From Trichodelitschia bisporula (taxonomy: Eukaryota; Ascomycota; Dothideomycetes; Phaeotrichales; Phaeotrichaceae), in contig ML996691.1 in assembly GCA_010356995.1 (NCBI GenBank), forward strand, positions 1,124,021-1,188,020: a stretch of DNA of 64,000 nucleotides, in the 5' to 3' direction. Positions within the stretch are counted from its first letter, which is position 1; every line of letters begins with the position of its first letter. Below the pieces are notes generated by a model. The model ran no database searches and was not told where the DNA came from. It saw only the letters and a list, made by a program, of their open reading frames with translations. This document shows positions 11,746 to 23,900 of the stretch, piece after piece. The position numbers and the translations under genes were made by a program.

Positions 11746-12006
11746 TTCTAGATGCTGTGGATGGGTTACCAGCGGCATGGGTATTTGGCTTTGATGGGAT
11801 TTGGGCTTTTTTTCGATACTTAGGCGCGGCGTCACGGGTGGCTGTAGTATTAGCGACATGATGAGATGCGAAACGCGTTACGTATAATTCTATCCAGGTA
11901 ATAATGCATTCAAACTACTTTTCCGATTCCGCCGCAACGAAGCCCAAACGCCTGTCACACTGGTGGTATCGCGCGCCCCCAACGCCAAATCCCAAGCACC
12001 GACGGT

Positions 12007-15000
12007 TCAGTACCCACGTAAAATTAGGCTGTCCTCGTCCAACTTGCCGTAAAGCTGCTCGATCAGCCGGAAGACGACTTTGATCTCATCAGCGATCTGC
12101 TTCGTGACAAGGGCTGCGGCATAATTAGTATCTTCCTTCCAACGGGAGTGAAAGGGGAGGAGTGACTCACCATAAGCGTAGAAAAGCTCAAAGTCCTCCT
12201 CAGTCGCCACCTTCTTGGCGGAGTTTTGCTCCCGATACTCGAAAATCTTCGCCAAAAACCGGTCCCGCACATGCTCAACATCCGGCAGCGCATCGTTCAT
12301 CGGGTACTCAAGCTTGACCGAGCTAGCCAGGACTACTGCCGTCAGCACGCCTCACAACCACCGGACCCTTACTTACCGGAAAACAAATGACTAATCCGTG
12401 CCGAAAGCTTAACCCGCTCCGCCTGCGTAAAGCGGAGCAATTCCGCCTCTCCGGGACTCGCCTTAAGCTCCTTCACAATAACCACATTCATCGCATGAAA
12501 CGCAGCCAGCATGCGGCTCGTAGCATCCAGCACCGAATTCATAAGCCGATCTGGGAACGGGCCCCGGAGCTCGAACTCGTGCCTCGCGCTGCCGCGCAGT
12601 CCCTCCAGATGCGTCAAGAACCGCTGCAAGCCGATAGCCTCGCGGATGTCCATGTACGCTGCCCGAGGCCGCCCATCGTCGCCTTCGACCAGGATAGTCA
12701 GCGGGTCGCGCTTCCAGATGAGCCCCATGCGGAGCCACAGAACGGCCAGCCCATCACGCAGATTGCGCCGCGCCGAAATCGGATAAATCAGGCGGCTAAC
12801 CACCAGGCCCCAAAGACAGCCAATAAGCACCGCAACAACACGATGCAGCACAATCTCCCAAATTGCCGGATCAATCCCACCCTCATCATCGTCATCATCG
12901 TCATCCTTTGCCGAAAGACTGTACGCATACAGCGCGGACAGGTTGTACGTCAGAAAGACGAAGCGGCCGAGCGGGCCTTTCTTCAGCACCAGGATGATGT
13001 GGAAACATGCCAGACTCGCGAGCCACCCGATGAAGCCGAGCACCCACGGGTTGTCGTCTGCTACGATCCAGGCTAGTATCGCGAATACTGCACCCAAGCC
13101 TGTGCCCCACACGCGTTGAAGTCCTGTCGTGTTGCTTGCGCCGATGGTCATGCTGCACACGAGCATGTAGGACAGCAGACCCCACTCGCCTCGCCAGTGC
13201 GCGTAGTACGGTCGCGTTTCGGGGATGAAGCTGAACATGGCGTAGAGAATGGCGCCGATGCCGACTTTGATTGCGTAGCGCACATCATCACGGCGGACGA
13301 ATTTGTAGGCCTTCCAAAGGATGCTGGAGATCATCTTTGCCGGAACAACTTGTGTGACGAGGGGTCTCGGGCGCCCGGCTACAGAGAGCCGCCGTGCCGG
13401 ACCTTCATCAGCGAGTAGTTGCTTGTAGTGCTCGCAAGCGGAATGACTCCGGCTGCGCGGGTGCCAAAAGTTGAGCCAGTGCCAGGACCGGCGTCGGGGC
13501 TGCGTCTCCAACTCCTTCTTCAACTCCGCCAGGATGTCGAGGTACTGTACCATGTCCTCTGCAAAGTCCTGGAGCGAGGAGCCGAAGTACCCGCACGCTG
13601 CGCCCACCTCCTCGTAGTCGGCGATGACCTCGTGCGAGGTGGATGCGCGCACTTTTTGGCGGTACAGTCTCTCCAAAGCCTCCTTGCGCGAGTCGGCGAA
13701 GAGGTTTTTGGCGACGAGGAGGCTGCGTCGGAAGTTACAGTTGAACACGATGTCGTATTCGGGGCCGGGACCGAAGGGGAGTTCGTGGAGAACTTCTTTC
13801 AGCGTGTAAGCCAGCGACTTCATAGACGGGCCAAGCTGCGCAATGAAGAAGCTGAAGATGTCGGCTGGGTTTGATGTGTAGCCCGGTGAAGGCAGAGGCC
13901 GAGGCTGCTCATTCTCCAATCCATCACTATCCTCGGGCTCTTCGAATATCGAGGGCAATTCCCCATTCGGCTCGAGGAATGAGTACCCAGTCATCGGGCG
14001 CCGCGGCTGAGGCCCAGTATTCCCCTGAGAAATGACAGCAAACTGGGTCGTCGCTGCACTGCGCAACCCGGCAGCGCTATGCCCCAAACTCTCTATGCAC
14101 TTGATCAGGCGCCCAGTAACCTTATGCACACTCTCAGTCCCCAGTATGTAGTGCTCGAACCGAGCTTCGCGGTAGTTCTTCAAAAGCAAGTTGAACGAGT
14201 CGCGATACTTGTCGGATAAGTGCGCAAACTCTTCCGTCTTGAGCTCATCCTCGCTGCCAGCTAGGAATGCGGTTGTTGATCTCGCAAGCATCTCCTCGAG
14301 ATGGTCCGTCACCTGCACGAGGTCTTTGCGGACTTCGAACCGCGCGGACTGTGGTTTGATGAGCAGGCTCACACCCGTCGCGGCACATATGCCCATGAGC
14401 ACGATCCTGAGCACCTGCGAGATCTTCTCATAGTTAAAGTTCCCCAGCTGTACAGGGCCCTCCTTCGTCAGCGCCGTGATGATGGTAAGCGACGCGAGCG
14501 AGCAAGCCTGGCGCCCAGTCAGTTCTACACCCACATCAGCATCGATCACCAACATACCACGTTGACGAGCGGGCTACTCATGCGCTGCTTCAGCCAACCC
14601 ACAAAGCCCAGCCCTCCGCCACAGAACACGACCAACACAAGCATATGTCCAATATGCAGCAAGCCCTGCGAGCGAAATGCCACCGTAACGGCCATACTCG
14701 CAAAAGCCACCGCTGCGGAGTAGCAGTACGCAACAACGGCAAGCAGCGTCGCCTCAATCATGCTGCCCGCCGTGCGCGCAGGATGGAAATACACCACCAC
14801 CGTCGCAACCATGTGCTTCCCATCATTATGCCCCAACAGCCCGGATATTGTGGGTGTCAGGGTTGCAAGGCTGGCGAGCAGGTACGCAATCGAGCATTTC
14901 AGAATCGCAATCCCGTTCGGCGACGTGATGAACTTGTACGCCGTGCCTAGAAACTCGCTCGTGAGACCGTAGACCGTTTTCGTGCGCCGGCGGCGCGAGG

Positions 15001-15253
15001 AACTGGAGCGGGGGAGGAGGGGTTCCAGCTCGCCGTTGCTGGTCCCCGAGCGCCGCCGGAAGGGCGCGTTGAGCGTGAAGGCGCGGCGTACGCGTTCGCC
15101 GGTTTGGGGGAGGATCCATGTTGCTTGTCGAAGCTGGATGAGAGTTGTGAGCAAGTGCTGAGGAATGATGTCGAAGGGGCCAGCGCTGCCCGGTGCGCGA
15201 CGGCGGGGAATAGAGAGTGATGAGTAAGGGGAGAGGCAGCGAAGAAACGCCAT
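12007..15253 (-). CDS. Large membrane transporter of the FUSC / DUF2421 (brefeldin A sensitivity-related) family
   Basis: Predicted CDS complement(join(12007..12113, 12171..12335, 12377..14507, 14558..15253)), 1,032 aa. Joins are supported by family continuity: LVNV|ACSLASL across the 50-bp intron, FS|VVLASSVKLEYP across the 41-bp intron, and YAY|ALVTKQIADE across the 57-bp intron with a perfect TACTAAT branch site. The N-terminal half matches the putative ER-transporter 6-TM region (DIIPQHLLTTLIQLRQATWI; SIAYLLASLATLTP). The centre has a second membrane block of the aromatic-acid-exporter (FUSC) type (FSFIPETRPYYAHWRGEWGL; CSMTIGASNTTGLQRVWGT) and a D7 acidic run. The C-terminus is the soluble DUF2421 region. 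The substrate is unknown; related proteins are linked to export of aromatic acids or toxins. The 5' end is uncertain: an upstream ATG at 15364 opens 23 sensible codons ending at a GTACGT donor (15296/15295), but no acceptor of normal length restores frame. Confidence 0.82.
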
Positions 15254-15904
15254 GGAAATCACAAGCTAATGATGGATGAGAGGTGCAGTACGTACCACAC
15301 GCTTTGGGCCGCGCCGCAGCGCAGGCGGCGGCGATGGGGAGCCGTTGCTGCCGGGAGAGCTCATTGTTGCAGTGAGGATTGTGGTGTTATGTCATCCTCG
15401 AAGCTGTGCGCGGTATAGCCAGCGAGGTAGGTAATGGATTTGGCTAGATAAGAGAAGAGAAGAGAGCGTGGAGAGCAAGAAGCCAGAATGTTGGGCTGAA
15501 CGCAGGTGAAGGCTAGAAGAGTGAGATGCTGATCCCCCAGCTCACCGGCGAGCTCATGCGCGTTGTCAGCGATCAAGATCCCAGGCTCAAGGTCAAGGCG
15601 GCCGCGCCCAGACCATCGCGCGCCCATGCGCGTTGGGCCAATCACTAAATGCGGGGAAGCTGCGCAACCGTTGAGGTTCGTTTTCCTTTGCGGGAATATG
15701 AAGCTGAACATCAACATATGCATGCAAGATTGAAGAGGTTATGTACTCCGTAGTAGAATGAAGAAGCTGTTGTAGAAGAGCAGTCGTAAAGGTCGTGCAT
15801 TCCAGGAGCTATCATGACGAGCACCTCTCGCCGACAAACGAGATCCAGGCAAAGCCGGGTAACCAAGATGCAGCATCTCATTGTACAAGAAAGAGATCTC
15901 CTTC
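15254..15904. other. Intergenic region between two minus-strand genes
   Basis: This stretch holds the 5' leader and promoter of the transporter gene, including the possible extra first exon at 15296-15364, and the 3' end of the dehydrogenase gene. A 120-codon minus-strand frame at 15361-15723 has no recognisable composition and is probably leader sequence. No RNA gene was seen. Confidence 0.5.
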
Positions 15905-17178
15905 CTACGCCTTCACCTCCTCAAACAAGCTCTCTTCAATCCCTTTCGGCTCCTCCTTCTCCTCCTTCTCCTTCTTCTCCGCCTCCTCCGTCGGCTGCGC
16001 AACCTGCCTCCCCCGCCATTCCCTCATCAACTTCCTCTGCCGCCCCCTAAGCCCAACCTGCAACCAAAGCGCCCATCCCTTCAGACCCATAAGATTCGCA
16101 TTTGCCCTCGGCAAGATAACATGCGCACTCTTCCCCGCCAACACGGAGTCGACAATCGCCCCCGCCACCGTCGCCGGATCAAGCGCATACTGCAAGAATC
16201 CATCGCCAGCATGGAAGCCCTCAAACAGCGCCGTACGCGTGTACCCCTGGCAAATCGCCACCGTGCGCACCTTTGGCGCCTTGTACACCGTCTTCAACTC
16301 CGCAGCTAAGCCCTCGTGGAATGACAGCGCCGCTGCTTTGCTCGCCGAGTAGTCGACGAGCTGCGGCGCTGTCACGTACGCCGCTAGACTGGCCACCGTC
16401 ACTACCATGCCGTGGTTCGTCTCCACCATGTGCGGCAGGAACGCCTGTGCGAGGTAGTAGTGCGCGAGGCTGTTAATCGCGAACGTAAGCTTCAGGTCCG
16501 ATTCCGAGGTCTCGAGGATCGTCTTGCCGCGCGCGAAGCCCGCGTTGTTAATCAGGACCGTCGGGTGGCCGACGTGCTTCCGCACGGCTTCGGCAGTCTC
16601 AGCGATGGCGGTAGGGGAGGCGAGGTCGCAGTGGAAGTAGTGGACGTTCGGGGTCGCTTTTACCATCAATAAGTGCGACTCATAAGTGCAACAGGAACAC
16701 ACTCACCCGTATACTGCAACGGCTGAATATCCAGCACCACAACCGTCACGCCCTTCTGCGCAAGCATCTGTACCGCCAGCGCCCCAATCCCATCGCTCCC
16801 ACCGGTAACAACCACAATCTCCTTATTCCAGTCGTAGGTATCATTGCTCCAATTATTCGTGACTGCGCCATCGAGGAACCCGTTCACCTTCCGATAGATG
16901 CCCAACCCGGCGAGGACCTTAAGCCAGCTGAACAACTTTGGCCGCCGAGCCGCAATTTCTCGCCCGCGCGCTGTATACAGCGCTGCGAGGAGGAGTGCGC
17001 CTGTTGGCAGGGGATTGAGCACCGTACGCTGGAACAGCGTGAGGAGCGTGTCGAAGGTGAAGCCTGCGAGCGGAAGAGTGAACATCGTCGGCGCAACCTA
17101 GCCACCCAACGTCGAAGAGACAAACTGACCTTCACGGGCCAGAAGGCCCTTATGAGGTTTGAGCTCAGCACCGGGCAT
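15905..17178 (-). CDS. Short-chain dehydrogenase/reductase, membrane-associated (17-beta-HSD11/RDH10-like)
   Basis: Predicted CDS complement(join(15905..16656, 16707..17063, 17130..17178)), 385 aa. The first exon (MPGAELKPHKGLLARE) was chosen over the later ATG at 17085 because a GTCAGT donor and CTCGCAG acceptor join it in phase to GFTFDTLL, a typical N-terminus of this fungal SDR group. A hydrophobic segment near residues 38-46 (ALLLAALYT) could anchor the protein in the ER or a lipid droplet. Rossmann-fold signatures are present: TGGSDGIG at 103-110 for NAD(P) binding, the acidic LDIQPL strand end, NNAG, the catalytic Ser in TVASLAAY, and the catalytic YSASK (Tyr-x3-Lys). The lysine/glutamate-rich C-terminal tail is unusual but short. 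The substrate is likely lipophilic (retinoid-, steroid- or fatty-alcohol-like) by family analogy only. Confidence 0.85.
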
Positions 17179-17928
17179 ATTCAAAGATTCTCCAACAAGG
17201 TTGAGTGTCGCGTGTTTGCAGCAATAACGTCTTGAACAAGAGGAGAACGAGGTCAATCTCTCGCCCCAGCCAGCGTGCGGGGAGCCTCATGTAAAGACAG
17301 CCCATGGCAAGCTCCTAGCCAGCCACCAGCATTGGCAGGCATGGCAGGCTGCTGCCCCCCGGATGAGGGTAAGGATGAACAGGCGGCACTAGGCGACGGT
17401 AGCGGGCTGCTATCTGCGGGGGATGGCAAGTCGTGTGGTGCGGGGGACGCTGGGGTAGAGGGCTCGGCTGTGGACCGAGGTGTGGCTGCGACTAGTGCAA
17501 AGACTCGTGAAGATTGTTGGCCAAGCATGAGGCTGCTCTTTAGACTTCATTGGTAGAGCGAAAGGAACTTGTGTTCCGCGAACCGATATTCATTATCGAA
17601 TGAGCAACATTCGGAGTTAGATCCCTCACAGATAGAAGCACTGTGCATCACACTGGAAGGAGATTCAGCGGAGAGTATACAATTAAGCTACCAGATATCA
17701 ACAAACAGACAATTACAACCGTTAGCCGGTCTACCGAGATACAAAGGAAATTCGTGTCTGGTCTCGTGAGACAAAGTCACAACCCGCGCCTCCCAATGCC
17801 TGCAAAATACAAGAAGCAAGTAACAACAAGACAGAAAACAAGTGGAGTGAAAAGACCCAACTCCTCGCCATGCAGCAAATGGAGTATATCGCGAAGGAAT
17901 ACCAGCCGCCAGATCCGAAAGTGTACAA
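17179..17928. other. Intergenic region: SDR promoter and leashin 3' flank
   Basis: About 750 bp lie between the start of the dehydrogenase gene and the stop codon of the giant gene, both on the minus strand. The short frames (for example 17253-17528) show no family resemblance. The part next to 17929 should be the 3' UTR of the giant gene. Confidence 0.5.
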
Positions 17929-20900
17929 TCAACCAATGTGGCTCTCCGGCAGCATGCTCGCCATGCTGCGCTTCTTGTCAATGTCCATTGCGCCGCTCAT
18001 GACGCGAACCACTTTCTTGTTGGAGTTCGGTTTCGCGATGAGGACCTGCGCGGGACACACGACAATCTCATCGTCCCCTTCACCGTAGTCGTTCCCCTTC
18101 TTGACAACGAGGGGGAACAGCACAATTTTGACAACAGCCTGGCGGCTCTCAAGCTCCTCATTGGACGTGACGTCCCCGCTGCGCTCGTTCATAAGTGATG
18201 CATTGAACGACACCTTTTGGACCAGATCGCCATTGTCGTCAAACTCGGGACGCAGCGGCGCGAGCATGATGTACTCGGCGCGTTGGCACCGCATTTCAAT
18301 GGCGAGTTCGACTGCAAGGTTCATGACTTTGCGGAGTGAGTCGGTGATCTGTTTGACGAGGTGCGCCGGTGGGGGAAGGAGCTTCGAGAGAGTGACATAG
18401 ATCTCCTGGACAATGGCCTCCGTATCTTGCTTGCGTGTTGCGGCGAAAGATTCGCGCCTCGAGAGGAGCGTAAGGGTGATCGCACGCCATTGAGCAACTG
18501 CGCGTTGAGGGCCTGAGGAGTTAGCCGAAGAATCGCAAACTGGATCGTGAAACCTACCAACTTCCGTGAGAGTCTTCTCGAGCTTCTTGAGCGTCTGCCG
18601 TTGATCCCGATCCATCCCGAACAAGTACCGCGTGAAAACATACTCCCACACCATCGACATGACAAGCGACATAAAAACATCCCTACGCCTGACCCGATCC
18701 GCCAACAACATATCCACATCTGTACCATCAAGAATAGCATCATCCAAGCGCTCCTCCAACTTCTCATCCCGAATATCTGAAGACAACCTACAAGCCCTTG
18801 TATCCGAAAACTTAGAAAACCGCAACACCCATTGCTGCACATGCTGACACAACTTCTGACACGCCTCATCGAAATAGTCCTCATCCCGAACCGTCAGGAA
18901 GCTTTCGCCCTGCTTCGAGAGCAGAATCTGTTGCTGCAAATCCTTGATCTGCTCCACCGCATCGGCCAACTCGCCCTGTAGCCGCTCGATCTCCTCATTC
19001 CGATCCGCCAATGCCGTGTCCATCTCTTTACCCATGCCTGACGACATCTTGTCATGCTGAGCTCGCAGTTCGTCGAGAGCTTTGACAGCCACCGCCCACT
19101 GAGCGTGGGCATGGGCGCTCTCCGTTTGTAGGCTGGCATATTGCTCGTTTGCTGCGTTGGCCAATGTCTGGTTTTGTCCCGCGAGTCGCGCGGTGTCCTC
19201 TTTGAGTTTTGCAACCTCAGCCTGCAGCACCTCGACCTTCTTTCTCAGCTCAGCGATGAGTACATCCTTCTCTTGGATCTGCTGATCACGTGAGGCGATG
19301 GCGTCCGTCGCTTGGCGCACCGTGTTCGTGAGTGTTTCGCGTTCCTGGCTGGCAGAGATCATTAGCTGCTCCACCCTCAGCTTTTCATCTTGGAGCGCGC
19401 GTTTATCCGATGCGAGCTGATCGACTTTGGTCTGGAGCTCCGCGATATGCATGCTTTGCCGTTTGCGAATGCTTGGCGGGCGCGTGGGAGACATTGGCGA
19501 TCCGGTGCGATCGCCCCAACCCTCCTGTTAATGCGGATTAGCATCATGGATACCATTAGTAAATAACTAATTGCACTTACAAGGACGCCTTCCATCTCGG
19601 AGTCGCGTGATTTGTTAGCACGGTCACGGCCGCTGGCAAGGTAGGAGGACGCTGCAGCAACAGCCGCTGCGGCAGGGAGAAGTTGGGGTGCAGCAAGGCC
19701 GGACGGGGAAAACTTTCTGCCGTCCCGAGCCCCACCACTCACAGTGCGCAAGTCGCCGGACCGGCTAGTACGCCGCAGCGAGCGATCAGATCGGTTGCTC
19801 ATTGCACTTGTCGGCCGATTACTCATAGAACTGCCGGGTCGCATGTCATCTGGACTCCGGACACGCCCGATATTTGCGTCGCTGTGATTGCTGAGCGCAC
19901 TCTCTGACCGGAGCTCATTCAGAGGCGACATGCGCCGCAACTTGCCCAAGCTGGGAGTCCGGTTGCTCACACTGCGACGGGTGCCCGATCCACTGAGTGC
20001 TGTGCCGAGAGCCACTATCTCCTTCTCCTCGTCGATATGAGGCCATGATTTGCGTGCAATGAGATCGTCGATGCTTTCGGCAGGTGAGATTGCTAGACTA
20101 GCGGAGGGAGGAGTAACGCGCAAGTCTCCGCGAGGGGAAGGTCGCAAGCGCCGAGTCTGGATATCCTCGGGGGTTGCCGACCGTCGTGCAGCTTTGAGAT
20201 CACGCTGGGGATCTGCAGCATCTTGGAACCGGCTGCGTTTCTTGGCTAGCGGAGAGTCACCGGGGCTGGCTTCTGGGATCGTGTCAAGTACGGTGCTCGG
20301 CGTGTAGTCCTGTGGTAGAGGTGTGCCAACAACGGGGGTCTTTGTCCCAGCGGGTGGTTCAGGTTTCGCGAAGATTGACCGCGACAGTGGCTTCTCGGGT
20401 TCAACTTCTATGGGAGTTGCTCGGGACCGCGGAGTTGATGACTTGCGTGTCGTCTCTTGCGGCTCCGGGGCCGGTGTCTGAACCATAGCTTGGATGTCGC
20501 GCGTGGACGGCGATGACTGAAACAGGGTCGTCGATGCCCGGTCTTTGGTAGTAGACTCCACTGCGCTAGGAGAGATGCGCGGCCCCGTTGCAGAATAGAC
20601 GGGCAGAGACTCTTGCGAATCGCGATGAGCAAGCTTATCCGTTGTTGTTGCCTCCTTAACGAAAACGTTCCAATCCATGGGCACTTCAACATCAACCTCT
20701 GTCGGATCCTTGTCTGGCGAAGTGATGACAATGTGCTTGGAAGTGGTTGGAGTGGTCGGGGTGTCGTGGTATCCGCTGTCTCGAACAGAAGCCACAGAGA
20801 AGGGTTCCTTCATTTCGGATTCAGGCAAAATGATTCCGCTGTCACGATTGTCGGGGAAGGACCAGGCAGACTGAGAGATATCTTGAGCGGAAATCTGTCG

Positions 20901-23900
20901 CTGTAGGGTGGGTTCCACTGTCGAAAGGGTAAGTGGCGGTTCCTTCACACTCAAGTCTTGATAGTTGTCCGTGAACACGATTTTCTCTGGTTCTTCCTGG
21001 GAGGTTTCCTTGCCCGTGAAGAGTCGCTTCGCCGGATTGAGCTCGTCACTTTGGTTACGCGTTGGTGCCCTCCTCTTCTGTGAGGGGCTGAGGGGTGAAC
21101 GCCTGAGTGTAGGCGACATGCTCTTGTCACGCTCGCTGGACGACGCTACCAAAGTTGGTGTGGGACTGTGCCCATCTGAGAACATCCCAGCATCCAGATC
21201 TCGGGGGGTGACCGTTTGATGGGTGGGGCCAAAGACGTCAATCGGAGGTGTGGATTGAACGGTTGATGATTCGAATGGGGCCTCCGCTTTGACTTTCGGC
21301 TGGGTTACCGCGCGGGGCTCAGGAGTGACGGCTCGAGGCATCTGAGCTGCAGCCATAGCTGCAACAGTTGCTGCAGCTGCAGCGGCGGCGGCGGTAGGGG
21401 GGAGCCCAGAGTATGGGTGTAACCCAGTGGTGGTCGAAGGCGGAATCTCTTTTTGTACCCCGGGAGGCTCTTCTTCGTCGTGCCGTATAGATCGAGGCGC
21501 TTCTTCGACATGCTGCATAGGTTGAGGCTCTGCTTCGGCGTGCTGAGTGGACAAAGGCCTCTCCTGTATATAGCTTTCTTCAAGGGCTGGAAGCGGACTA
21601 ATATCGCGCGTAACCTCCTTTTCCCGGTCGAGGGTACTCGTAATACTTTTCTCCTTGTTAGCGTCGCTCTTCTTGCTCTTGCGCATCTTCTTGACAGGTA
21701 TATCCCAAGCTTCCGTTTCCGGTGCTGGCGTTACGAAAATATCTTTCGAACCTTCTTCTCTCACCTGCAGCTCCTCGGCCTCAACAGCGCTCGACTCCTT
21801 TTTGCCCCTCTTTTTCTTGAGCGACAGGCGTCGCTTGATGACCTCAGGCGTGGAGTCCATTTCCATCTCCGAGGGATGGGGAGTCGCGGCACGGGCTTTG
21901 GGGAACGCGGGTTCCTCGTCGTCAAAATCATCTGGACTCGCCATCGCAGCTCGCGTGGCCTTCTTGCCTTTGCCTTTCCGAGATTCAAACAGAGCAGCAT
22001 CCTCCGCCGCGGCTTTCCAGACATTCACGGCAGGATCCTCCTCCATGGCGGCAGCATCTGCGGCCGCCTCTTTCCACAGTTCAACCTCACGATTAGACTT
22101 CGCCGCAGCTTCTTCCGCGGCTGCTTTCCAGGCCTCAACCTCGCGATCGAGTTCAGCTCGAGTCGAAACTTGCGCCTTTGGATTCAGGATTTCTTCCTGA
22201 CGCCGAGTGAGGTCTTCAGTACGTTTGGTCTCAGCATGTTCTGCCACAGCATCCCACACACCAATCTTGTTCAAAGCCACACCGGCCTCTTCAGAAGTCG
22301 AATCTTCGGGACTCGCTTTGGTCTTCTTCTTCCGATGCTTCTTGCCACCAATACGAGTCTCGGGGTGCAAATCTGAGACCTCCACTGACTTCCAGGCAGC
22401 AAGATCATCATTAGCTTTGTCCTTGCTCGAACCTTCCACGAGTTTGGGATCCAGGCCTGCAGCAATTAGTCCAGCTGCGAGGACTGTGGCGAACTCGTCG
22501 CGGTCGGTGGGCGGCGGATTTGCGTCGTCCATTGCGGTACCTTCAAGGAACGGCTCGCGTGAGCTAGCCTCGACAGATTGACGACGGCTGCGGCGCCGGG
22601 AGCTGGGGCGCGAGGGGCCACGGCTGTGCTGGAGGGGTAACTCGTCGAAGGTAGGTTCTTCGAGAATGCCGGTCCGGGACGAGGGACGAATGAATGCGGG
22701 ATCAGTAGCGGCAATTGATGAATCAAAGCCCGCGTCCTGAAGTGCAGCGCCGACGGTGGCGGCAAATTCGTACGGCGAAGATGCGCGGGCAGGTTCCGCT
22801 GCTTGTTCAACCGATTTTGAGGCCATATCGGTAGTGCGAATGGGGCCAGGTGTCGACACGGGCCTGTACACTGTTGCCGGAAGCAGCTCCTCATCATCAT
22901 CATCGTAATAGTCCATCAGCAGGGCTGCTTTTCTGTTGACCTCAACCTGTTCGCTTGACATGGCATCGTGCATTTGGACGTCTTCGCTGGAGCCTGCTTC
23001 CAGCACCCGGCGGGCGTGAGCATCGGTCTCTTCGCTAGGACTGAAGTGACGAGTGGGCTGAGGAGCCGGTTCGTCCGACGGTCCTTCCTCGGGAGCATCG
23101 AAAATGATCGTCTTCTGCCGCTTCGGTTTGTTGAACTTGGGCTCCGGTTCCGTCGGGTTCTCGGCAGTATCTTTGGCGGTACGAGCTGCCTCGCGGTCAG
23201 CAGCGGTCTTTTTCGAAGCATGTTCAAGAGCAAAGTCTCGAATCTTGATGCCTGCGAACGAATCTTCAGTTGTTGCCGGGACAGGATACGGGATGATTGG
23301 CTTAGCGCCTGGCGGAGAGTCGTCGGCTTTTCGCTTACCCTTTGTGCTGGAAGTGACTGGAGTAAGCTCGCGGGCCGTTTCGACGGCTGTCGTCTCCGAA
23401 GAGGAGGAATTTGCAGCAACAGCTCCAACAACAGTTAAGGCAACAGCTCCGGCCGCAGTGCCGGCAACGAGTGCGCTGGCGACAGACGTTACATCAGTTG
23501 GCGATACAGTATCAGTGGCGTCTGCAGAGGCTTTCTCCTCAGTTGGCACTGCGGGCTCTGACTCTACTTCTTCGATAGGGGCCCTTTTGGTCGCTTCAAC
23601 TTCGGTCTCTTGATCCCTAGCAGCCGTAGATGAGCCCTGAGGCGTTCTAGCTGACGATTCGGCCTCTTGCAGCTTTCCTTTGCCCTTCTTTGCGTTCTTT
23701 TTGGCCTGTTTCTTTTGCTTCGCGGTCAAAAATGGGGCTTCAGGCTCCGCCACAGCAGCCTTGGATTGAGTGACAACTTCACTCTCTGCCCTCTCAGGCG
23801 TGGCTTCCTCCTTAACCGTTTCCTGACTCTGTGTCGTGTCTTCCTTCACTTCTTTCGTCTCCTCAGCAGGCGAATCCTTAACAACCTCCACCGCTTCCGC

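Noticed and set aside
15361-15723. 120-codon minus-strand frame upstream of the transporter
   Set aside because: No recognisable protein features; it overlaps the probable transporter leader.
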